DNA of 64,000 bases. Source: Eublepharis macularius (taxonomy: Eukaryota; Chordata; Lepidosauria; Squamata; Eublepharidae). The stretch spans positions 67,098,001 to 67,162,000 of the forward strand of contig NC_072795.1 in assembly GCF_028583425.1 (NCBI RefSeq), given 5' to 3'. The position numbers and the translations under genes are program-made. Below are positions 49,601-56,694 of this stretch, piece by piece (the stretch's first letter is position 1; each line of letters opens with the position of its first letter). The notes beneath the pieces are model-generated. The model saw only the letters and a program-made list of their open reading frames with translations. It made no database searches and was not told the DNA's origin.

Positions 49601-52597
49601 GTGGTGTCCCAGCCCCAGTCACACTCCATAACGGGGCAGTCCCTCTTCCAATGCCCCCACTGCCCGCACGTGAAGCACGGCCCCCGCCCGGGGTCCTCCT
49701 TGCCCGGGCCTGCTGGGTCCCCCCTTCCGGGGTTACGGGTTGGCCCGGGGTTGGGGCCCCTAGGGCCGGCGAGTGCGCCGCCACGCTCCAACCGGACGGG
49801 CCCAGGCCCTGGGGGCCGCGGCCCAGCGTGGGCCCGCCCACCTCGGCCTCCGTCGCTCGGACCCGCTGGGGTGGGTTTCCCCGCCTTCGCCTCACTGCTT
49901 CCGGCCTCTTGGGGGGAAGCTGCCATGAAATTCTCCCAGAGGGTTGTCGCCTCCTTCAAGTCGGCTGGCCGGCTGCAGGCCACCCAGGCTCGTGCGCGGG
50001 GGGGGGATGACCTGGAGGAGCTGTTCCAGGACCACCAGGTCAGCGACTCGCTTGGCCTCCGGGGTGGTTGGCTGCAACCAGCGGTAAGCCATGTCTTTCA
50101 GAGAGGCCACTAGGGTGCGCGGCCGGTCCGTGCGGTTATAGGTCAGGCCGCGGAACTTCTGCCGGTATGTCTCCGGGGTGAGCTCATACCGGTCGAGGAT
50201 GGCTGCTTTGAGGCGGTTGTAATCGGCACTCTCTTCTTTGGCGAGGGCTTTGAGGGCGGCTAGGGCCTCCCCGGTCAGGTAGGGCCCCACGATGAAGGCC
50301 CATTGCCCCCGCGGCCACTGGGCTGCCTCTGCGGTGCGCTCAAAGGCGTCCAGGTACGCGTCCACATCATCTTCGGGTCCCAACTTGGCCAGGTGGAAGG
50401 GCGGTGGGTGCCTGCCTGGGCCGGGCGCGCCGTCCCCCAGGTTCCCGGGAGCCCGCCCCGCCTCAGTGGCCTGGCGGAGGTCCCTCACTAGAGCGGTCTG
50501 GGTTTCCCTCTGCTGTTGCGCCAGGGTGGCTTGCGCTTCCCGGTTTTGCTGCGCCACCTCCCTCAACAGCTGGCCCTGGTGCTCGGCGAGCCACTGTCCG
50601 AGTTGGGTCAGGTCCATGGCCACGGCTTCTGTGGCGCCGGGGCCTGACGGCCGGGGGGGGGTCGACTTGGAGGGTGGGTGGTCGTAGCAGGGACCGGCCG
50701 CTCGTCCAGCCCGTAGGCGCCGGAATGCGCGGGAGGGGGCGGCTCACTGCAGGGCTGGGGCCTGCATTCTCCACCACGTTGTGAGCGCCCTCTCCAGTCC
50801 CCGCGCTGCGCCCGCCTTCCGCCGTAGCTTCCCCATAGAGGGCGGCTCCCTCGGCCTCAGATATGGGTGAGCGGTGGGGGTTTAAGGCACCCGGCTTCCA
50901 CCGTCTCTCCCTGCTGAGCTCTGGCTTGTCCGTTCGCCCTCTCTCTCTCTCCGCTCGCTACCAGTCGCTCCAGCCACTTCCTCCTCGGCGTCCTTGGGAG
51001 CTGCCCTCTTGTAGTTTCCTCCACACCACCTCCACCAATCCTGCCATCCCCCACCTTTCCGTGCTCCCCCTAGCAGCCCTGGTTCGTCCCCCCCCCCTGC
51101 CTGCCACCCCCTGGGGCCAATCCCGTTGGACCTCCCCGCCTGCCGGTTCCCGCCTCTGCTCGGGCTCAGGTGCAGCCGTTTGCGCCGGCTGCCCCGGTGC
51201 TGGCTCCCTCGTTGCGGCCAGCGTCTTCGCCACGGTCCCCTCCGCCGCCGCAGCCAGTCCCTTCACGGCGGCTGGCTTCCCCGCCGTGACTGGTCTCCCT
51301 GCTGCGGTCGCTGCCGCCGCGGCTCCCCTCGCCGCCGCGGCTCGGCCCGCCGCCGCCGCCGGTGTTTTGGCCGCGGCTGGCGTCTTTGCTTCGGCCTCCT
51401 CCTTTGCCGCGGCCAGCCCCCTCTTCGTGGCCGGCATCCTCGTCCCGGCCCTCCGGCCAGCCGCCGCCGTCGTGCCGCCGGCCTTCGGTGGCCAGGTAAG
51501 GGGGTGGGGGTCGGGGGGCCCTGGAGGAGGAGGAGGGCGCTCCTCCCAGCTGGAGGGTGGCACCCCCGCCCCCGGGGCCGAGTCCGGCTGCGCCGGACAG
51601 TAGCAACTGAGTTATTGATAGCAAAATGGAAATTTTGTTACTGCAAAGATACTGCTCAAGTGCAACAGGCTGTATCTAGGCTGATGAAATTAATTTTTGG
51701 TGAAAACCTAGTTAACATGCAATGTACACTTTCTTTTTGTTAAGATTTTCTAATCATCTTGCTGTCTATTCTTGTGTGTTATTTGATTGAGTCCAACTCT
51801 TATATGCATATATTCAATCCTGTTTCTTGCTGTTATAAAAAGGAAACATTTGCCTCATGAGTCTCGCTAGTGGCTTTGCTGGCCTTCCTTTTCTTTAGAT
51901 ATTTTAAAAAGAAACACTGTTGTAGCTCCCACCTAGCAGAACAGCCTATCTGACAAGGTCAGGAAGGCTCCCATACTTCTGTCATTTTGCAGATTGTCCT
52001 ACCGTACCCTTTTGTTTTATATATTTTTATAAAGAAAATACAGTGGTAGCAAAATGAGGAGGAGGCTTTTATAAAACCGAAGCAAGTTGTAATTTAGTAT
52101 CTGTGAACGAAGGTGGGTAGTTTTTAAAAGTATTGCATTGTTTATTGAACTATTATATTGTTTCTATTTCATTGTTTTGTTGTCTTGTATTCTAATTACT
52201 GAATTTTTTTAATATTATACTGGTCTTTTTTCTTTGTTTTCTAATTCTGACTTTCTCATTAAGACTCAAGGAAGATAAATAAAACGCAAGATACTATTGT
52301 AAACCCAAAACTACTACAAGAATTATGAAAACATTGTAATTGTTATGATAACTGTTTAAAAAAGGATTGGTTTTGAGTTATTAGTAGTGGTATAAACTTT
52401 GGTAAGTCCATGTGCTTCCATATACTGAACTGCAACTTCCTTTTTTCCTTTTTTTGAAATAGGTTAGGTGGCCCTGATCCTTTGGACTACGTCAGTATGT
52501 ACAGGAACTTGGGGAGTCCAGCCCTAAATGTTCCTGAGCACTGGCACTATGTGAGCTTTGGATTAAGTGATTTGTATGGTGACAACAGAGTACATGA
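22253..52597 (+). CDS. SUFU: Suppressor of fused; exons 1-2 only (gene continues to the right)
   Basis: SUFU encodes the Gli-binding negative regulator of Hedgehog signalling, acting in cytoplasm, cilium and nucleus. Only two coding exons are here: 22253-22398 and 52463-52597, joined in phase across a Trp codon. They give 92 full codons plus two bases. Family landmarks are FPPGLHGIYGECRRLYP, QPNPLQVTAILKYW, GGPDPLDYVSMYRN, and PEHWHYVSFGLSDLYGDNRV. The N-terminal Pro/Ala/Gly-rich lead is about 12 residues shorter than in human. Exon 2 is 135 nt, as in mammals from memory. Intron 1 is about 30 kb and full of mobile DNA. Exon 3 was searched for by its expected peptide and not seen. Confidence 0.93.
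22399..23149. other. SUFU intron 1, start
   Basis: GC-rich for the first 250 bases, then ordinary. 22399-22700 has open frames due to GC content only. No repeat was recognised until the L2 end near 23150. Confidence 0.55.
23150..27305 (-). mobile_element. L2-clade LINE, long copy, split by a nested L2
   Basis: Read on the minus strand from right to left. The endonuclease part at 26834-27305 has CITETRLQ-type sequence, CYGAQGEG and GINCMLLSLRT. It continues at 25768-25995 with LIILGDFNIHAE. The RT follows at 24458-25113 (IANYRPVSN, DHAILLRSLE) and the C-terminal part at 23715-24050 (GLDYCNALYIGL, LHWLPISYRTQFKVLVITYK). The 3' end near 23150 carries CTTTCTCACTGAGACTCAAG on the plus strand. Many stops and frameshifts make it inactive. 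The insert at about 25996-26833 interrupts the endonuclease. Confidence 0.85.
25996..26833 (+). mobile_element. L2-clade LINE 3' end nested in the opposite-strand L2
   Basis: The frame RLLSGASRSMNITPILQLLH, LPISYHAQFKVLVIAYKALH and a 3' end CTTGAATCTCAGTGAGAATG then AAATAAATA tail match an L2 C-terminus. The surrounding minus-strand endonuclease (GINCMLLSLRT on one side, LHFQYSKGLSFYSILLIYR on the other) reads across it, so this copy inserted later. The left border may be off by a few dozen bases. Confidence 0.75.
27590..27748. mobile_element. L2 3' end (plus) followed by SINE head (minus)
   Basis: 27620-27668 reads TAATCTACCTTGGATTTCAA and TGAGAAAGGCAGACTATAAA, an L2 end on the plus strand. 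27675-27748 (GGATTTGAGCCTGGGTCTCC, TAACCACTACACCACACTGG) is the tRNA-like head of a SINE on the minus strand. Confidence 0.6.
27749..29660. other. SUFU intron 1, mostly unassigned
   Basis: 28975-29045 is a minus-strand SINE head (GGGATTTGAACCTTAGGTCT). I recognise nothing else; the open frames here show no family match. Confidence 0.45.
29668..29925 (+). mobile_element. tRNA-derived SINE (Sauria-like), well preserved
   Basis: The head is GGTGTAGTGGTTAAGAGCAC with B-box GGGTTTGATTCCCC. The body has TGACCTTGGCGAGTCACAGT and CACCTCACAGGGTGATTGTT, then GGGCGGTATATAAATCG and a (TTG)n(TTA)n tail. Head-body-tail is complete. A close relative sits on the minus strand at 53590-53852. Confidence 0.8.
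29926..30490 (-). mobile_element. L1-type LINE, C-terminal end of ORF2
   Basis: The minus-strand frame at 30188-30403 reads ISRFWSEILNIIKEITGY and RDLINSLLVAARSAIATKWK, preceded by a CWWE(C)P-like stretch near 30415-30450. This is the end of an L1/Tx1-type ORF2. An AT-rich 3' end follows leftwards, abutting the SINE at 29925. Confidence 0.75.
30491..31275. other. SUFU intron 1, AT-rich spacer
   Basis: AT-rich sequence with no recognised element. Confidence 0.5.
31363..31403 (-). ncRNA. Hammerhead-ribozyme-like motif (family 3), left arm
   Basis: Mirror copy of the motif at 31474-31514 on the opposite strand of the palindrome, with identical core and stems. Confidence 0.58.
31474..31514 (+). 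ncRNA. Hammerhead-ribozyme-like motif (family 3), right arm
   Basis: CCT/AGG stem I (31474-31476 with 31512-31514), core CTGAAGA (31477-31483), one extra T, 6-bp stem II GCCAGC/GCTGGC (31485-31490, 31498-31503), GAAA (31504-31507), self-complementary ACGT and GTC as cleavage triplet ending at 31511. All core positions are met. Confidence 0.6.
31569..32095. other. SUFU intron 1 spacer
   Basis: No recognised element; the minus-strand frame at 31667-31930 shows no homology that I know. Confidence 0.45.
32096..32285. mobile_element. Palindromic MITE, about 190 bp
   Basis: CCCTTTTCACACTGCTTACC at the left is mirrored by GGTAAGCAGTGTGAAAAGGG at the right, and the inverted arms run almost to the centre near 32180 (AATGTGGAAGATCGCG versus TGTGATCTTCCGCATTTT). 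It has no coding capacity. The flanking target duplication is not clear. Confidence 0.75.
32286..32787. other. SUFU intron 1 spacer with worn repeat
   Basis: 32360-32435 carries the dispersed AGAGTTACTTCAATAGGCTT / GAGTAACTCTGCTTAGGAT type repeat in inverted form. Nothing else was recognised. Confidence 0.4.
32993..33105 (+). repeat. DIRS left inverted terminal repeat
   Basis: Starts ACCCTCTGAGGCGGAGGACA; from GATTCCCACCATCCAATCAG through TTCTTCCTCTTCCTGTCTGG to CTCTCTTCAGTTC it is the complement of the right end. Confidence 0.85.
33106..35947. other. DIRS interior with secondary insertions
   Basis: 33106-33990 is probably the 5' part of DIRS ORF1, broken. 33995-34170 is a plus-strand SINE (CCAGTTAAAAAGATCAGGTA, TGCTGCCAGTCTGAGTAGAC). 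34390-34700 is a repeat with a hammerhead-like motif. 34975-35830 is an unassigned block with a minus-strand AATAAA (TGTTTATTAC on plus at about 35269), possibly LTR-like, but I could not find matching flanks. Confidence 0.45.
34606..34645 (-). ncRNA. Hammerhead-ribozyme-like motif (family 2)
   Basis: On the minus strand: GACCA (34645-34641), core CTGAGGA (34640-34634), extra A, stem II GGCC/GGCC with TAAG loop, GAAA (34620-34617), ACGTGT (self-pairing as a dimer, with G-T pairs), GTC cleavage triplet ending at 34611, and TGGTC (34610-34606), a perfect 5-bp stem I partner. It has the longest stem I of all copies here and a canonical GTC site. Confidence 0.65.
35948..36420 (+). pseudogene. DIRS gag-like remnant
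   Basis: KRAHEAMAMTIKATAIASRA and SGVWIRKLIPLIP, then FRETSYLGMPWERSKLRPK after frame breaks, resemble the C-terminal part of DIRS ORF1. This is family memory only; the assignment is moderate. Confidence 0.5.
36530..36660 (+). mobile_element. SINE head fragment inside the DIRS element
   Basis: TTGTAGTATAGTGGTTAAGT with B-box GGTTCAAATCTC and TACTGCCATGAACTTACCAC is a tRNA-derived SINE head like that at 52655. It lies between the gag-like and RT remnants. Confidence 0.6.
36850..37760 (+). pseudogene. DIRS reverse transcriptase/RNase H remnant, frameshifted
   Basis: STFFIVPKKNGDWRPLLDLN, MTSTDLTEAYLHVPI and FGLSTAPRVFTKLLINPIV lie in three frames; the last two are classic DIRS RT blocks. The catalytic box reads HSDD in place of Y-x-D-D. 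At least two frameshifts separate the blocks. Confidence 0.78.
38160..38850 (+). pseudogene. DIRS tyrosine recombinase remnant
   Basis: At 38624-38848 the frame contains HSVRSATTNAALQRNASVE and then AATWSSSTLVRRYKLNL. This gives the H-x-x-R box and the nucleophile region (Tyr in RRYKL) of the DIRS recombinase C-terminus. The N-terminal part is in broken frames upstream. Confidence 0.75.
38951..39036. repeat. DIRS internal complementary region
   Basis: AGATGTCCTCCGCCTCAGAG (38951-38970) complements the left tip. GGACCTTTGGACACTTACCA and CCTTCTCCTCTGGGGAAAGG (38978-39036) complement the right tip. The two are joined by AGAAT, whose complement ATTCT matches the GTTC flank position. Confidence 0.85.
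39195..39341 (-). repeat. DIRS right inverted terminal repeat with extended tip
   Basis: Complementary to the left repeat over about 105 bases, then a right-specific tip (to CCAAAGGTCC at 39341). The unequal tips are typical of DIRS, where the internal region complements both. Confidence 0.85.
39635..42790 (+). mobile_element. APE-type non-LTR retrotransposon, broken
   Basis: An endonuclease (39692-40240: LLAGDFNARIGKTNEDLF, ASVVDYFVES, GGDHCPVQLLL) is followed by reverse transcriptase fragments (40990-41977: MPEAWCSAIIVLIYKKEG, FRKGASTIYYC, SAFDTIS, LLYADAVIM, FKYLGIHFEASLAWK). A C-terminal CCHC-like stretch CRCPYDKIETIEHMIKECP lies at 42550-42620. Frames shift at least six times and the catalytic Y-A-D-D reads YADA. 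Within the I/Ingi/R1-like assemblage I cannot fix the clade. A 3'-end fragment of another repeat (TTTATACCCCGCCCTCCCCA) is inserted at about 40245-40385. Confidence 0.72.
42791..44369. other. SUFU intron 1, mostly unassigned
   Basis: 42850-42900 (CTTCTACTACAAACCAACAC, AGCTACCCAC) is the last part of a Penelope-type tail. The rest, to 44369, shows no recognised element. Confidence 0.45.
44370..45060 (-). mobile_element. L2/CR1-type LINE fragment, worn
   Basis: The minus strand contains LPICFQAQFKVLVLIFKA (44630-44685), a decayed form of the LHWLPISYRAQFKVLV block, and the plus strand text CACAGGGGTGATACGATCCC is typical of this LINE class. No intact frame remains. Confidence 0.6.
45061..45537. 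other. SUFU intron 1 spacer left of the LTR element
   Basis: No recognised element. Confidence 0.5.
45543..46377 (-). repeat. Gmr1-like element 3' LTR
   Basis: 835 bp; same ends as the other LTR. Differences seen are an extra copy of a CTTCCACCGG-type unit near 45660-45672, a few added GCC triplets near 46235, and scattered substitutions. Confidence 0.92.
46378..46390 (-). other. Polypurine tract
   Basis: Directly before the 3' LTR the minus strand has a run of G after CCT (C-run at 46378-46387 on plus). It is the expected primer site for plus-strand synthesis. Confidence 0.75.
46390..46814 (-). pseudogene. RNase H domain of the same pol, separated by a frameshift
   Basis: LHNPDFSQPFIVHTDASAVG, VEKEALAVKWAVGALQFYL and LVTDHAPLLWMARM give the D-E-D residues of Gypsy RNase H, followed by LSLLPFSFTLRHRPGRLHGN. 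It is in another frame than the reverse transcriptase. No stop codon comes before the polypurine tract, so the frame reads on into the LTR. Confidence 0.85.
46885..49983 (-). CDS. Gag C-terminus/Pol: zinc knuckle, protease, integrase, reverse transcriptase
   Basis: A long open frame (reaching 46687; homology ends near 46885). Residues counted from 49983: CCHC knuckle C103-x2-C-x4-H-x4-C116; protease DSG at 157-159; integrase H352-x4-H357 and C387-x2-C390; integrase catalytic D419, D478 and E514 with exactly 35 residues between the last two; a GPF module near 654-656; reverse transcriptase with ALDLTKGYWQ (D860) and YIDD at 921-924; LGLVGYYGKFIPHFA near 1003-1017. Frame is then lost near 46865-46880, before RNase H. 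Integrase precedes reverse transcriptase, unlike common Gypsy elements. Confidence 0.93.
49995..50623 (-). pseudogene. Gag with SCAN-like capsid region
   Basis: It starts MAMDLTQLGQWLAEHQGQLL, with a Gln-rich coiled-coil-like N-terminus. The capsid part (DDVDAYLDAFERTAEAAQWP, then YRQKFRGLTYNRTDRPRTLV, MAYRWLQPTTPEAKRVADLV, LEQLLQVIP) resembles the SCAN domain, which is thought to derive from Gmr1-like gag. At a nine-base C run (G run at 49998-50006 on plus) the frame leaves the expected path, and the matching continuation is in the next frame. This could be a mutation, a sequencing slip in the homopolymer or a recoding site; I favour the first two. Confidence 0.82.
50760..50776 (-). other. 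Primer binding site, tRNA-Ala type
   Basis: Three bases inside the 5' LTR the minus strand reads TGGTGGAGAATGCAGGC. It is complementary to the 3' end of a vertebrate tRNA-Ala (AGC) type ending GCATTCTCCACCA, 13 bases exact and then one mismatch. The tRNA assignment is from memory. Confidence 0.75.
50780..51599 (-). repeat. Gmr1-like element 5' LTR
   Basis: 820 bp bounded by TGTGAGCGCC and CCGCGCCGGACA-type ends (TG...CA). It is the upstream LTR because the primer binding site lies just below 50780 on the minus strand. Confidence 0.92.
51605..52462. other. SUFU intron 1, right end
   Basis: AT-rich sequence leading to the exon 2 acceptor; no recognised repeat. Confidence 0.55.
52463..52597 (+). 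CDS. SUFU: SUFU exon 2
   Basis: The exon encodes LGGPDPLDYVSMYRNLGSPA through LSDLYGDNRVH, plus GA of a Glu codon. A T-rich tract and AAATAG form the acceptor; the donor is GTGAGT. Confidence 0.95.
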
Positions 52598-52654
52598 GTG
52601 AGTCCTTAATTTTCATTTACTGTAGATTATTGTTTTCTGAGTTGGGCTGCTTTG

Positions 52655-52890
52655 ATCTCTGTGGGCATATTGGTTAAGTGGCTGGGCTGTGAATCAGCAC
52701 TCTGCTGGTTTGAATCCCACTACTGCCATGAGCTCAGGAGATGGCCTTGGGTAAGCCACTCCTCTCAGCGCCAGCTGTATTGTGGGGATAATAACAACAC
52801 TGACCTTGTTCACTGTTCTGGGGGCACTAATCTGTCTAGGAGAGCGGTATATAAGCACAGTTGTTGTTGTTGCTATTATTATTTAACCCT
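52655..52890 (+). mobile_element. tRNA-derived SINE (Sauria-like)
   Basis: The head is TATTGGTTAAGTGGCTGGGC with B-box GGTTTGAATCCCAC, then TGGCCTTGGGTAAGCCACTC and AGCGGTATATAAGCACAG, with a (TTG)n/(ATT)n tail. It starts about 60 bases after SUFU exon 2. Confidence 0.75.
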
Positions 52891-52944
52891 GCATAAGAGT
52901 CTGCTCTATGCTGAAAATAAGTTATCAGCTAGAAATTGATCTAT

Positions 52945-53195
52945 CTAGCCAATGTAGTGTAGTTACTCGAGTGATGGACTAGAACCTGGATGACCCAAGT
53001 TTGATTTCTCGCTCTGCCAAGGAAGCTTTCTGGGTGATCTCAAGCCAGTCACATACTCTCAGCCTAACTTACCTCATAGGGTTGTTGTGAGGAAAAAGTG
53101 GAGGAGAGGAGAATGCTGTAAGCCGCTTTGGGTCCCCATTGGGGAGAAAGGTAACATATAAATGCAATAAAATTAATTAAATAAATATAACAATT
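52945..53195 (+). mobile_element. tRNA-derived SINE, second subfamily
   Basis: CCAATGTAGTGTAGTTACTC, B-box AGTTTGATTTCTC, GCTCTGCCAAGGAAGCTTTC, TAGGGTTGTTGTGAGGAAAA and GCTTTGGGTCCCCATTGGGG, with an A/T-rich tail. Same subfamily as 56695-56925. Confidence 0.75.
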
Positions 53196-53444
53196 AATGT
53201 GGTGGCACAGATGGTTGGCTTTGTAAGCAACTGTTCATCAGTTTATTCAGTGCTCTGTAAGCCCCTAGAACACATCATAATCCCCCACATAATGGTGGGA
53301 GCTTGAAAAAAACCCCGTTCATTCTCATGGTCTGCTAGTGGCAGGACACCATCAAGCAAAACTCGTTAATGCCTGGTTTCTGTGGAAAGGACAAGATCAT
53401 GCCAATTAATCATCAGTGCAACACTAGCTCACAGGATTTGGAAA

Positions 53445-53900
53445 TGAATGAATGGGTTTAAACTACAGGCGGGAAGGTACTGGCTGGATATTAGGAAAAA
53501 CATCACATTAAGAGTAATTCTGCAGTGGAATTGGCTGCTTAGGGATACGGCAGTCTTCAAGGAGTGGCTGGACAAATACTTGTTGGGGATGCTTTTAATA
53601 ATAATAATAATAATAACATTTGATTTATATACCGCCCTTCAGGACAAATTAATGCCCACTCAGAGCGGTTTACAAAGTGTTATTATTACCCCACAACAAT
53701 CACCCTGTGAGGTGGGTGGGGCTAAGAGAGCTCAAGAGAACTGTGACTCGCCCAAGGTCACCCAGCTGGCTTTGTGGAGGAGTGGGGAATCAAACCCGGC
53801 TCTCCAGATTAGAGTCCCGTGCTCTTAACCACTACACCAAGCTGTTTCTGCATTGGGTATGGGGTCAGTCCCTTCCAACTCTATGGCTCTATGAATCTAG
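53445..53900 (+). mobile_element. CR1 LINE 3' end, split by a SINE
   Basis: 53460-53589 (GGCGGGAAGGTACTGGCTGG, GGAGTGGCTGGACAAATACT, GTTGGGGATGCTTTT) continues at 53853-53900 (TGCATTGGGTATGG, CCCTTCCAACTCTATGG, TCTATGAATC). The second part is the classic CR1 terminus; the SINE lies between. Confidence 0.8.
53590..53852 (-). mobile_element. tRNA-derived SINE nested in CR1
   Basis: Minus-strand relative of the SINE at 29668-29925. Reading plus: (AAT)n, TTTATATACCGCCCTTCAGG, CCACAACAATCACCCTGTGA, CAAACCCGGCTCTCCAGATT, TTAACCACTACACCAAGC. Complete from head to tail. Confidence 0.82.
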
Positions 53901-53924
53901 TTTGTGCTAGAGTCTTTATATCTG

Positions 53925-54045
53925 ACAAAGAGAGCTTTGTCCCTGGAATGTTTATACCCTGAAAATCTTATTGGTCTTTAAGGTGCTGCTGGACTTGAAT
54001 TTTGCTGTTCTGCACATCAACATGACTAACCACCTGAAACTTTGT
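53925..54045 (+). repeat. Worn Penelope-type tail with decayed hammerhead core
   Basis: ATCTGACAAAGAGAGCTTTG, then CCTGAAAATCTTATTGGTCT and TTTAAGGTGCTGCTGGACTT. The CTGANGA core reads CTGACAA and GAAA is altered, so no activity is expected. Confidence 0.6.
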
Positions 54046-56034
54046 TATAAATGGATATGGATGTGGAAAGTTGTATGACTATTCATATTTTATTTATTAA
54101 AATATTTATCTCACCTTTCCTCTTGGGTGAATGTACACTTTTAATAAGAACATGCAAAGACTGCAATATAGCTCCCTTCTCTCTCCTTGCAAGCAGTTTG
54201 TGAGAGGGGCAGGGATTTCATGTTCTGCTTAAAAATTGGTTATGGCTTGCTTACAAAAGAGACCGGTTTGTAAAGAGAGGAATTCCTGAATATAGGTGTC
54301 CTTTTCATTCAAAAATATTTTGTAAAAGTACTTTTTTCTGTAATGACAAACACATTTAAAAATCCTCAGTCAGTATATTCACCAGGATTAACTTTAATTC
54401 CATAGCTGTGAACTTGTTGAAAAAGGATGGAATTCCCCCCTTTTTTTAATCTGAAGTATATTATCTGCAGCATTCTGTTCACCTCCTTATGTTAGTCTTC
54501 TCATTAGAGGAAGGACTGATAGAGCAAGTCATCACAGCCTGTCACTATTGAATGTTCCCAGTTCTTACATATTTGCTTAAAGCAGTTTTGTAAATCTTAA
54601 ATATTCTCTGCATATCTCATATATCCTTCCTTCTTCATATACAGCATATAGGCACTTTTTCTTACTTCCTATTCTCTGTTGGTGGTAGACCTCCCTTGAA
54701 GCCAAGGCCACCTCATGGATTTTTTTTGTCTATAGTGTGTTTGGCTTAAAAATGTCATTTGTTTAAGGTAGTTAATGTCGGAGGCAGGCCACCTACAGAG
54801 AAGCTGCCTTGCAATGTTTAAACTCGCACAGAGTCTCTGGAACTAAAACACATCTCTATTGTCAAAGATTCTGGAATTAGAGAGGGTTTTTTTTAAGTGT
54901 GGAGAGAAACATCTTTTATGTTTACAGAACAGTAGTAAAACTTACAAGGAGGGCTGCTTTTAATAAAAGGAATGTTACTAAGTTTGGCTTTGCATAAAGC
55001 CAGCCTGTAGCATATCTGCTATGCATCCTTGGAGAATAAGCCCCTCTGCCTTTCACTGTAAAAGATTTTCCCTTTGCACAATAATAGTGATTGGGGGTTG
55101 GGGGAAGGGAAGAGGCATTGGCTGTTAGGAATAATGTAGTTAGTAAAGTCTCTTTTCTACCCCCTCAAATAGCTGATATATACATGTTGGCACTTTCGTT
55201 GTCTTTATAATTGCTGCTTCTGAATTATTCTTCCTTTGACTTCCTTGCTGTCTTATCAGACACTGCGAGCTCTACATCTCTTGCAGAGCTACTAAATTCT
55301 AGATTAGAAGCAGGAATTCCTGTTCACTTCTTTCTTAGTTCTTCTGGATCCCTGGGATATTTGGTAGCTGCATGCTAGCACCTATCGTATTATTCTCATA
55401 ATTATTTAGTTATGCACTTCCACAGTGTAAGAACTTATGTTGGTTTCCTGCTTGTTTTCCATGTAGCTGTAATATACTGAACCCCCAAAGCTGATAATAA
55501 CGTGTTTGTGTCCTGATTGATTAATTTGTGTCTGTTTGTGAGCTCTGTAGGAATGGAAAGAATTCTGTTTCATTTTCTAGCAGGTCTCTAATCTGACTAG
55601 TTGCATATTCTCAGTGAGGCCCAGGAGGGCAAGTTTTATCAGGTCTCATATATTCTTCTCCGGCAGAAAACCCTGCAGCAAACAAGAACCAGATAAATGC
55701 AAATAGTTGTCACATATGGTAATATCTTTATATATTACATGAACTTCATAAAGACTGTACTGATACATTTACTATGTAATGTAATGCGGAAAACTGGCTT
55801 GTTTAAAGTAGCTGAAGACTGTTCTTTAACACTAACAGGAATTGTCATTAGTGGTTTTGTGTCAGAGTTAAAGCATGTCTGTATATGGGCCCCACAGAGG
55901 CGTGTGGATATACAAGTCAGGAGCCCAAAATATAGTAAGGAAAATCAGTCATGAAGACAGTGAAGGAAGCAGTGAAGCAGACTCATTTCTAAATTAATTA
56001 CAAGTAAATGCGCATTTTCTGCCTTTTGACCAGC
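54046..56034. other. SUFU intron 2 spacer
   Basis: Mostly AT-rich unique-looking sequence. 54075-54130 resembles the end of a LINE/SINE 3' tail (TATTTATCTCACCTTTCCTC). Nothing coding was recognised. Confidence 0.45.
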
Positions 56035-56112
56035 CTAAGCATTGAGTTGAAACCGGGTCTCACAGGTCATAGTCTGACACTTTAACCACTCTACTTCACT
56101 GGCTGTCTTATT
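56035..56112 (-). mobile_element. SINE head fragment
   Basis: AACCGGGTCTCACAGGTCAT and TTTAACCACTCTACTTCACT is a tRNA-like SINE head on the minus strand. Confidence 0.5.
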
Positions 56113-56694
56113 TGATATGATGTTTGGGTGGCATTTGGATGGCATTTGGGTGGATGGGGGGCAAGGTTTGTGGTGATTCTTGACAGCCTTGATTGATTCT
56201 CCCCTACATCTGGTATTCAGTGATAAACTGCTTCTGGAGGCCCTATTTTGCTGTCATGACAAATAGTCATTCATAACTTCACAAACGTCTCTGTTTTCTA
56301 GAATTTCTAGAATAGAAATTTATCATCTTACATATGAATAGCCCAGTGGTCCTGATCTTACACACCTGAAAAATGCTCTGGGTTTGCAGAAAAATCTGAA
56401 TTCTAAAAAAAATTACCTTGGGTAGTAAAAAAAACCAAACCCAAAATGATAAAAGGAGTGCTTGTGGCAGTTGCTATGCAATCATAATAGTTTAGTTAGT
56501 ATTCCAGGCTTGGTTTCTGTCGGGAAAAGGAAGGAGGAGGGGAGCAAGGCCCTTTCCAGGGCTGTTTTGGCCTTTGAGGGAGGACTCATCGGGGTCTGGC
56601 CCAGAAGTAACTGTTGACTGACTTGATACCACATGCATGAGTCACCAGACTTGGCTGTTTATTGTTCAGCAGCAGCCCTCCTTCCAAAAAATGC
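56113..56694. other. SUFU intron 2, repeated segment
   Basis: 56440-56690 is a worn relative of 57700-57960 (both contain GAAGCTGTTGCTA/GCAGTTGCTATG-type text, CTTGGTTTCTGT, CCTTTCCAGGGCTGTTTT and GGGAGGACTCAT). Together with the SINE that follows each, this may be a segmental duplication. Confidence 0.45.

Larger units (their letters stand above)
45543..51599 (-). mobile_element. Gmr1-like Ty3/Gypsy LTR retrotransposon, near full length
   Basis: 6057 bp, with LTRs of 835 and 820 bp, a 5-bp target duplication GTAGC (45538-45542 and 51600-51604), a primer binding site, a polypurine tract, gag and pol. The pol order is protease, integrase, reverse transcriptase, RNase H, the Copia-like order reported for the Gmr1 lineage of Gypsy elements. 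The GC-rich composition contrasts with the AT-rich intron. The LTRs are nearly identical by eye, so insertion was recent. Two frameshifts break gag-pol. It is antisense to SUFU in intron 1. Confidence 0.93.
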
